In this document: piece after piece, positions 1 to 12,405 of the stretch
Layout: every line of letters begins with the position of its first letter
How positions within the stretch are numbered: position 1 is the stretch's first letter
Made by a program: the position numbers and the translations under genes
From: Axinella damicornis
Lineage: Eukaryota; Porifera; Demospongiae; Axinellida; Axinellidae
Assembly: GCA_963931865.1 (NCBI GenBank)
Contig: OZ007514.1
Location: 6,860,646 to 6,924,645 of the forward strand
Direction: 5' to 3'
DNA: 64,000 nt
Notes under the pieces: model-generated
The model's input: only the letters and a program-made list of their open reading frames with translations
Database searches by the model: none
What the model was told of the DNA's origin: nothing

Positions 1-1401
1 AACAAACTGTTAATTTTCTTGGCAGTCGTGATTTGTGGCTATTCCCTGGCCATCCACCAAGGAGACAGGCGATATGGGATGAAGGGGAACGCCTCATCTG
101 TGCCTCTTCCAACCGCCGACGTCCTTGCATGGACGCAGAGGGAGATTGGAGCGTTCTTTTCCTTCAACATGATCACCATGCTGACAAATGTCAGCAACAC
201 GCAGTATTTCTGCATCGGGGTGGGTGGGACCATAGCAAACCTGCCTCATCCAGACATCTTCAATCCCGAGACACTGGCTGTACATGACTGGTTACTCACT
301 GCGTATATAATGGGAGCAAAGTACGCTGTCTTGACAGCTCAGCATTGTAGCGGATTTAGCATGTGGCCCACCAACATCTATGATGAAACCGGATTCAACT
401 ATACATACAGTACAAGGTACTCCTCGTTCCGTGGAGGGGGGTACGATGTTGTGGAGGACTTCATCTATTTCTGTAAGGAGTTTGGGATCAAGCCAGGGCT
501 GTATTACAGCTTGAATGAAAACTACTACCTCAACGTTGGGAATGGTATGGTGCAGAAGAACCTGTGGCCTGGCCAGGTGAATGTATCACAAGAACTCTAT
601 GGGAAGATTGTGCTTGCACAAATGAGAGAGTTGTGGACAAAGTATGGTGAACTCTCTGAGATCTGGTTTGATGGTGGTTGTTCAGTGCCTGGGATTTCAG
701 ACGAGATCAACAAGATGCTGAAGGAACTCCAACCCCATGCAGTGTATTTTGGTGGCTGTGCTGATCAAAACAACATTCGATGGGTGGGAACAGAGTCCGG
801 CATTCCTAAGTACCCGATATGGAGTACTGCAGACAACTGTGCTTCTGGGCAGGGAAGTGCCACGGGAAACGTGTTTTGCCCGGCAGAAACTGACACCACA
901 CTTCAGGAGTCCGACCATTGGTTCTGGAGGCCGGACTACCGCATCAGGAGCCTGGAGGAGCTGCAGGAGGTGTACTACCATTCTGTTGGGCAGAACACAA
1001 ACCTGCTGCTCAATATGCCGGCCAATAGTTCTGGTCAGATTGAGTACAGTTATTTTTACAGGTATATGGAATTTGGAGACTGGATTAGGAAATGTTTTGG
1101 GTCTGCAGTCGCCGAAACATCTGGCACAGGCTACTCCCTGAATCTATCCACATCAAACAGCTTCCTGTTCAACAAGGTTGTCATAAGTGAGGACCAGTCA
1201 CAGGGGGAGGCGGTGCTAGAGTTTGCTGTCTCAGCCCTGCTGCTTAACGGGTCGCAAATTGAGATTCTCTCAGGGCAGACTATTGGTCACAAGTACGTGA
1301 GGGACACAGGCTCACCCGTGACGGCTACAGAAGTGATGTTGAATGTACACAGGTCTTTCTACAAACCTGTGTTCTCCAAGTTCAGCTTACACTACTGTTG
1401 A
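1..1401 (+). CDS. alpha-L-fucosidase, GH29 family, 5' end cut by window edge
   Basis: Glycoside hydrolase family 29 enzymes remove terminal L-fucose from glycans, in lysosomes or after secretion. The frame is already open at base 1 and begins with a hydrophobic stretch (NKLLIFLAVVICGYSLA) that looks like a signal peptide, so the start codon probably lies just left of the window. About 466 residues are visible, close to full length for the family, with no intron. Family marks seen: GAKYAVLTAQHCSGF followed by MWPT (the His-containing substrate loop), SEIWFDGG with the likely nucleophile Asp encoded at 670-672, and HWFWRP followed by a Leu-Leu-Asn-Met-Pro segment typical of the end of the barrel. 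Several Asn-X-Ser/Thr sites fit a secreted glycoprotein. The stop is TGA at 1399-1401. GH29 is confident. The exact fucose linkage is not. Confidence 0.93.
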   Translation, partial: NKLLIFLAVVICGYSLAIHQGDRRYGMKGNASSVPLPTADVLAWTQREIGAFFSFNMITMLTNVSNTQYFCIGVGGTIANLPHPDIFNPETLAVHDWLLTAYIMGAKYAVLTAQHCSGFSMWPTNIYDETGFNYTYSTRYSSFRGGGYDVVEDFIYFCKEFGIKPGLYYSLNENYYLNVGNGMVQKNLWPGQVNVSQELYGKIVLAQMRELWTKYGELSEIWFDGGCSVPGISDEINKMLKELQPHAVYFGGCADQNNIRWVGTESGIPKYPIWSTADNCASGQGSATGNVFCPAETDTTLQESDHWFWRPDYRIRSLEELQEVYYHSVGQNTNLLLNMPANSSGQIEYSYFYRYMEFGDWIRKCFGSAVAETSGTGYSLNLSTSNSFLFNKVVISEDQSQGEAVLEFAVSALLLNGSQIEILSGQTIGHKYVRDTGSPVTATEVMLNVHRSFYKPVFSKFSLHYC

Positions 1402-1494
1402 CTAACAATAATATCAATGCATATATTATATACATGTCATTTTGTAGACATCAGTGTATTTCTACATACTATTCTTATTCTAGACCTACAATGT

Positions 1495-1500
1495 AATAAA
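1495..1500 (+). other. polyadenylation signal of the fucosidase gene
   Basis: A canonical AATAAA lies 94 bases after the fucosidase stop codon, on the coding strand, at a plausible 3' UTR distance. Confidence 0.6.
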
Positions 1501-2788
1501 TAATGTGGAAGCTTTGATGTTGGCAGGGTGTTTATTGGTCGAGCGTGAGCGAGCTCCACACTATATACGTGGCAATGGTGTCAATTTGTCTCTCACCACC
1601 GATCTGATGCATACAGTAACATAACGTTACACTTCACGTCAACTTGTACTCGACGGCATTTTAAATGTGATGGCAAGACAAACATGTTAATGAGGAATGA
1701 AGCTGAGGAGAATCAAACATGCAGAAGACAAACTTAGACTTGGAATTTGAAGGGCTGAAATCTTAGTTGACAATCTGTGGCCAGACTGATGCCATAAATG
1801 TGCTACACTAGTCACGTGACACTAGTGTAACAACTGCACTACATAATTATATGGATATTCAGGAATGCAATTTTTGGGGCATTGTACACACCTATAGGGC
1901 TTGAGATGGATTACCCTTCTTTAATTTGCCACCCATGTTTTATTTTTATTTAATTCTCAATCACACTGTATGCTCACTAGAAAGATGGGAACGTTTACCC
2001 TTTAACTACGGAATTCTTCCCCCCCCCCCCCCCCCCCCCCCCATGCAAGACAAGTCATACTTTTATGCATTCAGCACACACCACCTTCGTACATGTAGGT
2101 GCTCCTCTCCCACAGCATTTGCTCCTCAGGGGCCAGATTTACTGGGGCTCACACACATGCATGGAAAGCCCCACTCTGGCAATACCATTAATGATATTCA
2201 TGACTACCACAAGCCCAGCAATGGGTGGTCAAAGGTGGTTGTCAGCTGGATTCTAGGATCTCCCCAGTCTAGCTGAACAGGCAATGTAACTTCGGTTAGC
2301 CTCATTCCCAGGCCCCAATTTTTCACCACGTCTGCGAGATAAAATCTGGGCAGAGGCCTGGGAACGAGGCTAAGCATAAGTACATGTACATGTAACTGCT
2401 TGTCAAGACCAGCCAGAATTCTTTTAGTCCTCAACATTGTAATCCCATAAAGACCTTCGCACCTATATACATGTATAGTGATTCTATTAATAGCACTTAT
2501 GCTCCAGTTCAGTGGATGCACAACGCAATTCGTCTTTGAAACTGCCACTGATTTCCTACACTTGTACTAGCCAGGCCATGAACATGCTAGCGTAAAATAA
2601 TATTGGTTTCAGCAGTTTGGACTCTGTACACATACAATGCCAAGTAATATCAGAGAAATCATGATTGTATATATAATACAATCGCAAAGTACCAACTATA
2701 GGCATAGAAATCCAGGAAAACTTCTACCATAAGAAACAAATGTGAATCCATACGAGGGTTTGAGATATATAGATGCCATGTCCTGGGC
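1501..2788. other. intergenic DNA with a C run and a hairpin repeat
   Basis: No credible coding sequence was found here. The stretch holds a 24-base C run at 2019-2042 and, at about 2299-2374, one copy of the abundant inverted repeat whose arms read TAGCCTCATTCCCAGGCC and GGCCTGGGAACGAGGCTA. It separates the tail of the fucosidase gene from the 3' end of the minus-strand SR gene. The block around 2299-2700 is repeated at about 42085-42660, in front of SR copy C, so it belongs to the duplicated unit. Confidence 0.6.
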
Positions 2789-5700
2789 TCAGTAGTTAGG
2801 GGACCTTCGTCGGGGACTACCCTTATCCCTGTCAGGGGACCTCCTACAGTAAGTGAAAACATAAAACCAGTAAGATACAAGCAGGAAGCATCATCCACAG
2901 AAATCTTGTCATACAACAGGATCTCCTAGCTGTTTTGTAATGCAAGCTGGGCAGAGGCCTGGGAGTGAGGCTACTTCTTAACCATGTGCTCAAATCATAC
3001 GAAGGCATACCTGTATGGTGGGCTTGGGGACCTATTGTAGCGACGGTCATATGGCGAGCGAGACCGAGACCTGCGAAATGGATACATGTAAGAGTACACT
3101 GTAATAGCAAAGCCACATTACCGTAGGCTCTCTAATTATGCGTCCTTTCTAATTCTGCATCAAAATTCAATGTCCAAAGTGATAATTTCTAATAATGTGT
3201 CGCACTCCGGGGACTAATTTGTGTAACGCGATTATAACGGCAGCATGGCAGCTAGCTGCCTGTGAACATTGATGTATAAAGACACATTGCTGGGACATCA
3301 GTGAAGGTACGAGAAAGCAACTCACATACGTATTCTGTGCCCCATGATATGGACGCCCCATGTAGGAGAAAAGGCAGCGACAGTCCGACAACCGGGAACA
3401 AACACAACCGCTATGCAATAGCCTTGTCTACACTCGTCTGACTTTAGTACCTAGTGAGGTGATTTCTAATCATGCATGCGTCAAAGTTTGACTGACCGAA
3501 TTTCTATTTGTTGCGTTGCATTTCATTTTTGAGCGACGTATAATTCGAGTGCCTACGGTCCATGTAATAATAGTACTCCTTACTACTAAATTCTACCACT
3601 ACATGTAGTCTACAGTCATGTGTCATGTACATGTGCCATGCAGCTATCACATGTGCACTTGTAGCAGTGCACACCAACAACATCAAACATATCCCAAACG
3701 AGAAGACATTTCCTCCATGGGATTTGGCTTCTTCTCCAACTACAACTTAAGGACACCTCAGTCATTTCGGCCTTTAGTTACATGTACATGATGTAAGTAA
3801 AGGCAGCAGATTATTCTAGCAGCAAACACTACCAACACCATGCAAGCAGACACTATCATGGACATTATGCTTACAGCACACATTCTAGCAACTTCAGCAA
3901 TTCTGGTGTGCATTATTTAGAATACCTCACAGGCAAGCATCCTCTCCATGCCACAGAACAATCACTTACCATCGGGCTGGCTGGTCAGGACACCAGCACA
4001 CTAGATGTGTGGTTAGTTGAATTAGGGATATTGGGTGGAGTTGATTGAAGCAGTATTAATGAGGGAGTTGCAGTGGCTGTTGTAGCACTGACGTGGCATA
4101 CTCATGCAGCTAGGGGGTGTGGCAGAAGCTGTGTAGAAGGGGTGAGTGTGGCAGAGGCTGTGCAGAAGTGTGTAGAGGGAGTAGGTGTGGCAGAAGCTGT
4201 GTAGAGGGGCTGGGGGGAGCATACTGTAGCCGAGTCCACAGCTGACTATGCAGATATTTGGGGGGTTTTATGACGTGATGTGAAGGACACGTAGGTTGTG
4301 GGTAATGGCACAAGCGAAGCGCTGTGTACAGCATATAGATGGTTGACTAGTGTGAAGTGTGGTGACGGTGTGTACAATGCCTGTAAGGGGTATCAAAACG
4401 AATATTCACGTGTGCTGATCGATTACATGTAAATGTACAGACTAGGGGCTATTGGTATAATAACACAATGTATAGCACAAGACATGCAAACTTCAGTAAT
4501 GACTATCATGGAAGATTAGCTTCCAAGCAATTAGCCTCGTTCCCAGGCCGTTACCACCGCCAATATTTGGTCGCTTCCAGTATGAAATACGGTGGGGGAA
4601 GGCCTGGGAGATCTGCATGGTCGTTGTGTGATTACTTCAGGTAGACAGATGGTAGACACACAGGGGGTGGTGCCCAACCGTTATAATATCTGTTTGGTGT
4701 TGATGTGTCCCCGGCGCGATCGTCTGCCCTGCAAACGCCCCGACATCCAGCCATTGGACGGACAGTACAACGTAGGATGTCGAGATGCTTTGTTGTACCT
4801 CGCCCTCTGTGTACCATGTCTACCAGATGGCACCGCACGGAACGGCTTGGGAACGAGGCTACTAGCAATAGCATCTCTGTATACACCAACTAATGTGGTA
4901 GCATATCCTGTAACAAACAGCATTGAATGGAGCAGCAACAAACCTGCTCCTGCGCCGACCACTGCCGTGTGAAGGAGGGCTCCTACGGTAGCGGCTGCTG
5001 ACAACGTTGGGAGGAGGTCCCCGTCGAGGATAGCTACTGCGGGATCCTGACCTGCTGGAAGGTGAAAGCAAACGGATCTACACTGTATCTATAGCCACTG
5101 GTAAAAGGTAACAGGCTACCAATGGTGAACTGGGGACAGCTTCTCAACTATTCCAATAAACAATGGTGGGTGATCTTTCAGGAACAACAACGCTTGAAAG
5201 AGCCCCCCCCCCCCCCCCCCCCCCCCCCCACCTGTTCGGCAAGCATGTAAAGCGCAACGCGTATGGGAGACTACGGCAGTGGTGATACTAGAGCATCTTC
5301 GTTTCTACGGTACACTACATGCACACAGTGGGAGACATGGACAATTTCCCGTTCCGTTTGCATTCCATGACTGTGACACGGTATTCCGTTCTGTGCAAAT
5401 CACAATTTACAATACGCACGTGCAGTTACACAGTAGAACACATTTCCGTTTTATCTCCATTCTACAAATGTAATTGCTACCGGAATTGCGAACAGGTTTC
5501 CACAGCATATGCCTTTGTGAAAGTTTTATGCTAACAAGTGCTTCAACCCCTTGGTAACAGAACTTACTGATTACAAGTGCATGCATGATAGTGACCAAGA
5601 AACACAGGCTAATGCCTGATCTTGAAGAGCTGGAGGGTAAGGGGAGGCCAGCGAAAAGCACAGTGATAAAACTGGAAGAGGCAGTGATGCGCCTAAAGGA

Positions 5701-8575
5701 AAGCAACCTCATCGACATTCAGTGGCAGGGTAGGACGCCTGAGCAGCATGGTGAAGGACGAAGTGGAAGACATGGTCTTTAGTGACCATACGAAACAAAC
5801 TATACTATCAGATACCATCAAAAATCTCCAGCCTATTGGACAAGGAGGCATGCAAGCAAGTAGGCAATTCTTAATAGATACAAGAGCACTGGTGGAACTA
5901 TCACAAGAAGCAGCCAGGGAGCATGGAGAGATCAAAGATCACACCTGAGGTAAAGCAGCTGATAAAATCAAAGATGAGATCGGATGATAAAACCACAGCC
6001 ATGCACCTACACAAGATACTCACCAGCCATGGCTACAATATCTCAATGAGAACAAAGAGAACCATACATGTACATTGGGCACTGCAGTATCAACACTAGA
6101 TCACAGTGATACATGTACAATGTACCAGAGCACCCTCCAGTTGTACAGAAGCTAACACTAACTTCAGGATGTGTAATTAGCCACATAACATCCGGACAAA
6201 CCTGCTGCTGTTCTTTGCCAGCTCAACACGGATGCGGACCCCACACACGTATCGGCCATCCAAGTCTCTAACGGCATCCTCTGCATCACGGGCATCCTCG
6301 AACTCGATGAAGGCAAACCCTGCAGCAATGACCCAAAAATTGGTATTAAATTAATAGACAAGCAGAGGAATGGTACATTTTCATAAGTCTAAATAGAGCC
6401 CGCCCAAACATTTCTGAGGGAATCTGATTTTTGGGGTGCATGTAGGCCTTAGGGTATAGTTACATGTAGTAAAGCAGTTTGGCAGTTACACAATGTAGAG
6501 GGCAGTTTGCCAGCCCCCTCAGAAATATTCGGGTGGGCTCTATTCAGATTTATGCAAATGTTACATGCTGCAAGGGTAAATTCTACATTACACTATTGGT
6601 AGGGGAAATAATTCGCAATGTAATTTACAGGGCCGGCGCCACCGGTACGGCCGGTACGGCCATGGCCGTACCAGATTTTGAGGAGGAAAAATGGCGTTGC
6701 TGGGATTCTGACTTACGAGCGCGTAGCTAGCTACATCCAAAGTTCCTCCTTGAGGCTTCCGCAGGCCAAAGCCACGACCATACATGCCATAGGACAGACT
6801 TTATCACGAGTCAAGTCTTGGTTTCGAATCGCGTCGATTTTCATGGTCTAGGGACGAGACCAACACACGGATTGGAGACAGGACTAGTACTAACGCGGCG
6901 TGACGGCATGCAACCTTCAAACAAACGGAGATGCTCGTGATGTACCCTTCCACGGGGAAGTTCCAGCCAACTTAGCTACATTTTCCTTTCCACGTCGAGA
7001 GTGCAGACAGTCACGGAAAGTAGCTAGTGGTTAGGTAGTGCGGTGCAAAGCACGGAGGTGCTACGGAGAGCTCATCCTAGCCTGCTAACTGAAAAATGAA
7101 GATGAAAAAATTTTCCGCGCTACGCGCCTCTATGCACTGCCTTCAGCAGTGGCCGTACCACTCCAAAATAGCTGGCGCCGGCCCTGGTAATTTATAATGC
7201 AGTGAACGTTTGAGCGGTACTGTCACAGTGTGATAAGAATGGCCTACAAAGATTCTGAGTAAACGGTCATGATCACTATCATGCAATGACCCAAGCCGTA
7301 ACTTTGGTGCTGAAAATCACCTTTGAGGTGGAGTTACAAACGCTTTTGTCCTCCCATCAGCTGCCATGGTTCAAACACTTGCTACGACTTTCAATGGCAC
7401 ACAAAGATTCTGACCACACCGTCGCAATCGTGCACCGACATTTTCCGACGAAACTCACCTTGGTGGTGAAGCTGTGAGCACTGCAATAACCTTTGTCTTT
7501 TAGCCACCATTCCTTACTTCAACTCAGCAGCATGGTCATCACGTGACATATAGCATTAATTGGAACTAACCGTGAGCAGCCCGCCATAGACCGTGTGCCT
7601 GCGTGGACGTAGCTCCGTACACTATAAGGGAAAGTATACGATTTCTGCATACTCACCACCACTTTGTATGTAGGGACTAAAGTAGCAGTAATGTACAGGT
7701 GCATCTCTAGATGGCTCCCAATCAGCAATACTGCCAGCCTCTTAGTGGCTTGTGTATGTCGTAAAGCATGTCATACTGAAGCGATTTTAGATGCGGCCCG
7801 GCCGCCATGGTAGAGTTCAATCAGGCTCACAATCCCGTCGCTGTACAAACTTGCCGTTCACAGTCACTTTTTGCCCTACATAACGTAATCAGAATGTTGA
7901 CACCGGCGCTTGTGGCAACACTTCACTTGTAACCAGGCCACGCAGGCACATGGTCTATAATCACGTGTTCCACCAATACGCACTCACGGAACTGTGGAAC
8001 GGAACAGTGGAATCACCCCCATTTACCTTACATAATCAAAGAAATAACAACCGTGGAGGGTATACAGTAGCCTCGTACCCACCCACGTGCTGAAAACTGG
8101 AAAAGGGCCTGGTGACACGTGGAAGGTTATCCTATAATTATGTGTCACGGCATATACATGTATTACATAAGCAATTACATTCCTTACTCAAAGCATTCAA
8201 ATTCATGCCACAGGTGGCTGTTGGTGATGGCTAAGTGGAAAGTCCTTGCCAAGGAACAACCACAAATAGCTACCAATTTTCCTTGACAACAAAATTGCCA
8301 AAGTTAGCAAACACTCAGAAACATATATTTGCAGTATATTTACAGAAACGAGAGGCCTATCAAACCCATTAATTCCTACTGCCATTCAAAAACTGTCCGG
8401 CGGGAGGGCTATAGCGCTAGGGTCGGACAAATCCCAATTTCTCACCTGGCGGGTTCCTTGCTACCCACACACTTTTGAGAGGTCCATAGCGTTCGAACTC
8501 ACGCTCCAGCTCAGGTTTCGAACCGCCAGAGCCAAGGTCTCCTACATACACTCTCGTTGAGTCCCCTCTGGACAT
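2789..8575 (-). CDS. SR splicing factor, SRSF3/SRSF7-like, copy A (complete, five exons)
   Basis: This is a nuclear RNA-binding SR protein that would promote exon recognition by the spliceosome. Five minus-strand exons join in phase: 8575-8446, 6319-6202, 5051-4944, 3070-3011 and 2843-2789, giving 156 residues, close to SRSF3 at about 164. Residues 1-80 form one [16 protein letters not shown] carries RNP2, and [17 protein letters not shown], split by intron 1, carries RNP1. The WVARNPPG run is diagnostic of SRSF3/7. The rest is an RS domain ([36 protein letters not shown]), ending SPNY and a stop. Each intron begins GT and ends AG. The start is the ATG at 8575-8573, because RRM homology follows at once. 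Introns of 1.2-2.1 kb carry transposon relics. Copy C is the close paralogue. Expression is not shown by sequence alone. Confidence 0.9.
5203..5229 (+). repeat. C27 homopolymer in SR copy A intron 2
   Basis: A run of 27 C sits in intron 2 of SR copy A. Copy B has a 26-base run at the equivalent place (11697-11722), flanked by the same sequence, so the run predates the duplication. In copy C the surrounding intron segment is missing. Confidence 0.9.
5585..6095 (+). mobile_element. Tc1/mariner-like transposase relic in SR copy A intron 2
   Basis: Broken reading frames on the plus strand recall the N-terminal helix-turn-helix part of Tc1/mariner transposases. One piece reads [15 protein letters not shown] near 5620-5670. 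Another reads [19 protein letters not shown] near 5977-6035. The DDE catalytic domain is not visible. Copy B carries a longer version of the second piece at 12200-12405, so the insertion predates the A/B duplication. The family call rests on recalled resemblance only. Confidence 0.5.
6628..7186. mobile_element. non-autonomous hAT-type transposon with 8-bp target duplication
   Basis: The element starts CAGGGCCGGCGCCA and ends with its inverse (TGGCGCCGGCCCTG), as hAT termini do. It is flanked by a perfect 8-bp target-site duplication, GTAATTTA, at 6620-6627 and 7187-7194. The interior (559 bp) contains no transposase. It lies in intron 1 of SR copy A and is absent from the matching intron of copy C, so it came after the split. 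Interior words such as GGCCGTACCAC also occur in the elements at 19508-20026 and 30029-30490. Confidence 0.85.
7187..8445 (-). other. remainder of SR copy A intron 1
   Basis: No coding sequence is seen. About 7250-7500 is an inverted, diverged relative of the 502-bp repeats at 16442-17440. About 7838-8050 matches DNA in the X1 and X2 repeats (22520-22690 and 33750-33920), which shows that the right end of X derives from SR intron 1. Confidence 0.55.
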
Positions 8576-9170
8576 CACTAACAAACTGGCAACAGACAAC
8601 GCAGAGGTGGAAATTTGAAGTTGCTGTTTGAGTGTTCCTCGTCATACCGCGCGGTTATCTATTTTAGCGCTAAAATAATAAATTCTCACTGTAATTTTGA
8701 ATACTGACTGGCGGGAAAATTTCTGGTATAGAAAGACCAAATTGATTCTGCTTCAGCATTCCAACGTATAAAGGACCGGAGCTCTATACTACAATCCTGT
8801 AAGTCCCACTAACTGTTTATGAGAAGCTGAAAGCTAGCTGCCAGTTGAAAACCACTCAACACCTGGTTGAAATCAAAGTGATTGATGATGCAATCGAAGG
8901 GCTGAGAAGCATAATTTATAGTGGGACAACCCAAAAACATTGAACTAGCCCCCCTAAACTTGACAAGACACTTGCCTGGCATGCACATGCATCACAACAC
9001 TTCAAACTTGAGAACACCATTAAAATAATTGTGTACATTATTGTGTACATGTACAATGTACTCATATCAGAAGAAGTCATGTACACATGTATATACAATT
9101 GCAAGAAACAAATATGAATCAATACGAGGTTTTGAGATAATGTTCATAGACTAGATGCCATGTCGTGGGC

Positions 9171-11534
9171 TCAGTAGCCAGGGGACCTTCGTGGGGGACT
9201 ACCCTTATCCTTGTCAGGGGACTTCCTACAGTAAGTGAAAACATAACACCAGTTAGCCTCACGCCTGGGTTCGAGGCTAAACACCAGTAAGATACAAGCA
9301 GGAGGTAGTCTCGTGCCCAGCCGGAAGCACCATATGAAAAATCCTAGTCTCGTTCCCAGACTGTTTATCCAGCACGTGTATCGCTTCCAGACGTTCCCGG
9401 GATACTAAAAGCGATCCGTGCTAGGGTTGGTTGGGTCTGGGACTGAGACTAGGAAAATCCGTCCTGTCTGGTAACATCGGAGTAGCAATGTATCTAGCCA
9501 GTGAGAGACGACTGTCATACACAGAAAGCACTGTCCATGTAGTTGGTTGAGTCTCATGTTAAATGTCACCTTTCTGTTGTTTCTTATCCCAACTGGTTGT
9601 CCAGGTACCAGGCTCTCCCAGCTGTTTTGTACTGGCCTGGCTGGCAGAGGCATGCATGGGACTACTTCTTAACCATGCGCTCAGCAGGCATGCAGCTGCA
9701 TACCTGTATGGCGGGCTTGGGGACCTATTGTAGCGACGGTCATATGGCGAGCAAGACCGAGACCTGTGAAATGGATACACGTACATGTAAGAGTACAGCG
9801 TAATAGCAAAGCCACATAAATTATAGTACTCCCTCCCTAATGTGTATAGTACAAAATTCTACTACTAGTCTACATGTGGTCATGTGCCATCATGTGTGCA
9901 CTTTCAGCAGTAGCCTCGTGAACGAGGCTATTTCCAGCAGGGCCGTCTGTATTCGGTGGACTGGACTCGGGATTGGACTGTGGGACTGGACTCACAGAAA
10001 GTTGCGCTCGTCATTTCTACAAGCCACACTCCCGGTACTCCAACTGGAAGCCTTCCCAACCTGAAGCGTTTTCAACATACTCCTACCTTTCGAACTCCCC
10101 AACCGTAGCTTCACTCCTCGTTGGCAATTTACGTTTCCCTCGGTCCCAGGCCATATTGACTTGGGAACGAGGCTGGCGAGGTAAGGAATGCAATTATCCG
10201 TTCCAAGTGCAGTGCATAGTCACATCATGACATGCACAGAAAATGTGTCCAACCTTCTCTGACATTAAACACATCCAAAAATGAGTTCAGATTTGGCTTC
10301 TCCTCCAACTACTGTAGCCGAGTCCACAGCTGACTATGCAGGTTTTTATGACGTGATGTGAAGGACACGTAGGTTGTGGGTAATGGCACAAGCGAAGCGT
10401 TGTGTACAGCATAGAGATGGTTGACTAGTGTGAAGTGTGGTGACGGTGTGTACAATGCCTGTAAGGGGTATCAAAACGAATATCTGATTCAGAATTTCAT
10501 ATTTCAAGTGTGCTGATCAAATGTACAGACTAGGGGCTGTTGGTATAACAACACAATGTATATGTATACCACAAAGCAAACTTCAGTGATGACTATCATG
10601 GAAGATTTATTTAGCTTCCTAGCAATTAGCCTTGTTCCCACCACCAGTATTGATCGCCTCCAGTATGAAATACGGTGGTTGAAGGCCTGGGAGATCGGGT
10701 CACGTGTGATTAGCCTCGTACTCAGTCCCACGCCCAGCTTTTCGTCGCTTGCAGTACCATAAAGCGGGGAGGGCCTGGTACATTTCCTCATGTGAGTGAC
10801 GTCAAGGGTAGAAAGGGGTAGAAAGGCTGGAAGTTTAACGTGGGCGTAGTGGGTCTCAGAACAGCAAGAAGAGCGAAGGTACCAGATAACACACCACACG
10901 TATCTAGCTAGCGGGGGGCAAATGTCATACTCACTGAGCGTTGAACGTGGTAGATGGCTGAATAACACGCAAAACGTAGTGTCTTCGTTCTGAAAATCTT
11001 TCCATTTTTCGATTACGTCATGATCATGTGAGGAAATGCATTAGGCCATCCCCGCTTTACCATACTACAAGCGACGGAAAGCTTGGCGTGGGACTGGGAA
11101 TGAGGCTAACGTGTGATTACGTCAGGTAGACATACAGGTGGTGGTGCCCAACCGTTAGAATATCTGTTTCGTGTTAATCTGTCCCTGGTGTTGTGGGCAA
11201 TGAACAGTATTGATCGTCCGCCTTAAGAACGCTCCGACATCCAGTGTCTACCTGATGATACCGCACGTGACCAGATCTCCCAGGCCTTCCCATGCCATAT
11301 TCATACTGGAAGCGATAAAATACTGGTGGTGGGAACCCTGGGAACAAGGCTACTAGGCTCTGTAAACACCAACTAATGTGGTAGCGTATCCTGTAACAAA
11401 CAACAGCAAATGCAGCAGCAACAAACCTGCTCCTGCGCCGACCACTGCTGTATGAAGGAGGGCTCCGACGGTAGCGGCTGCTGACCACGTTGGGAGGAGG
11501 TCCCCGTCGAGGATAGCTGCTGCAGGATCCTGAC
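9171..11534 (-). pseudogene. SR splicing factor copy B, 3' exons only
   Basis: Three minus-strand exons match exons 3, 4 and 5 of copies A and C, with the same lengths (108, 60 and 55 nt) and phases: 11534-11427, 9763-9704 and 9225-9171. They encode the RS tail only and remain open, but Arg-to-Cys changes appear (SGSCSSYPRRG, SRSCSP) and exon 5 reads [17 protein letters not shown]. The exons encoding the RRM are absent: homology to copy A intron 2 stops at about 12405, just before the place where exon 2 should be. Without an RRM and a start codon the copy is probably dead. It lies head-to-tail behind copy A, with the junction near 9040-9070. Confidence 0.85.
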
Positions 11535-11696
11535 CTGCTGGAAGGTGAAAGCAAACAGATCTACACTGTATCTATAGCCACTGGTTCAGATGGTAAAAGG
11601 TAACAGGCTACTAATGGTGAACTGGGGACAAGCTAACTATTCCAACAATGGCGGGTGCTCTTTCAGGGTTGAATGCAACAATAACACTCGTAAGAG

Positions 11697-11722
11697 CCCC
11701 CCCCCCCCCCCCCCCCCCCCCC
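11697..11722 (+). repeat. C26 homopolymer in SR copy B
   Basis: A run of 26 C lies at the place equivalent to 5203-5229 in copy A, within conserved flanks (AGAGCC before it, then a purine-rich GCAAGCATGTAAAG segment). Confidence 0.9.
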
Positions 11723-12159
11723 TGCTCGGCAAGCATGTAAAGTGCATCACCTATATATGGAGACTACGGTACTGATGATACACCTTCGTCACTACATGCA
11801 ATCCTATACACATGCACATGCAATCCTAGACACACATTGGGAGACATGGACAAGTTCTCGCTCCGTTTGCATTCCGTGACTGCGCCACAGAATTAAGTAT
11901 TTCTGTTCCGTTCTGTGCAAATCACATTAACAATGCGCATGTGCAGTTACACAGTAGAACACATTTCAATTTTATCTCCATTCCAATTGCTACCGGGATT
12001 GCGAACCGGATTCCACAGCATCTGCCGGTTTGTGAAGTTCTATGCTAACAAGTACTTCAACCCCTTGGTGATTGATTACATTGCAAGCATGTAGGCAAGG
12101 CATACTGAAGTTCATAAAAAGATACAAGAGCACTGGAACTATCACACTAAAGCCAGGGA

Positions 12160-12405
12160 GCATACAAAGATCGCACCTGAGGTAAAGCGCAGCTGTTAGA
12201 ATCAGAGATGAGGGCAGATGATGAAACCACAGCCATGCACCTACACAAGATACTCACCAGCCATGGCTACAATCTCTCAATGAGAACAATCTTGCACTGC
12301 AGAATCACACTTGGGTGGACGTTCCCGAGCAGTGCATACTGCCAGCTGATACGTGAAGCCCCTAAAGAGAACCATGTACATTGGGCACTGCAGTATCAAC
12401 ACTAG
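12160..12405 (+). mobile_element. Tc1/mariner-like transposase relic, copy B version
   Basis: The frame from about 12205 reads [20 protein letters not shown], then RITLGWTFPSSAYCQLIREA. This resembles the helix-turn-helix to linker part of Tc1-like transposases. Only about 65 codons survive and no catalytic acids are present. The same relic sits in SR copy A (5585-6095). The end of this block is also the end of homology to SR intron 2. Confidence 0.55.

Noticed and set aside
33..981. Overlapping frames on both strands inside the fucosidase gene
   Set aside because: They are shadows of the GH29 frame, which alone carries family motifs.
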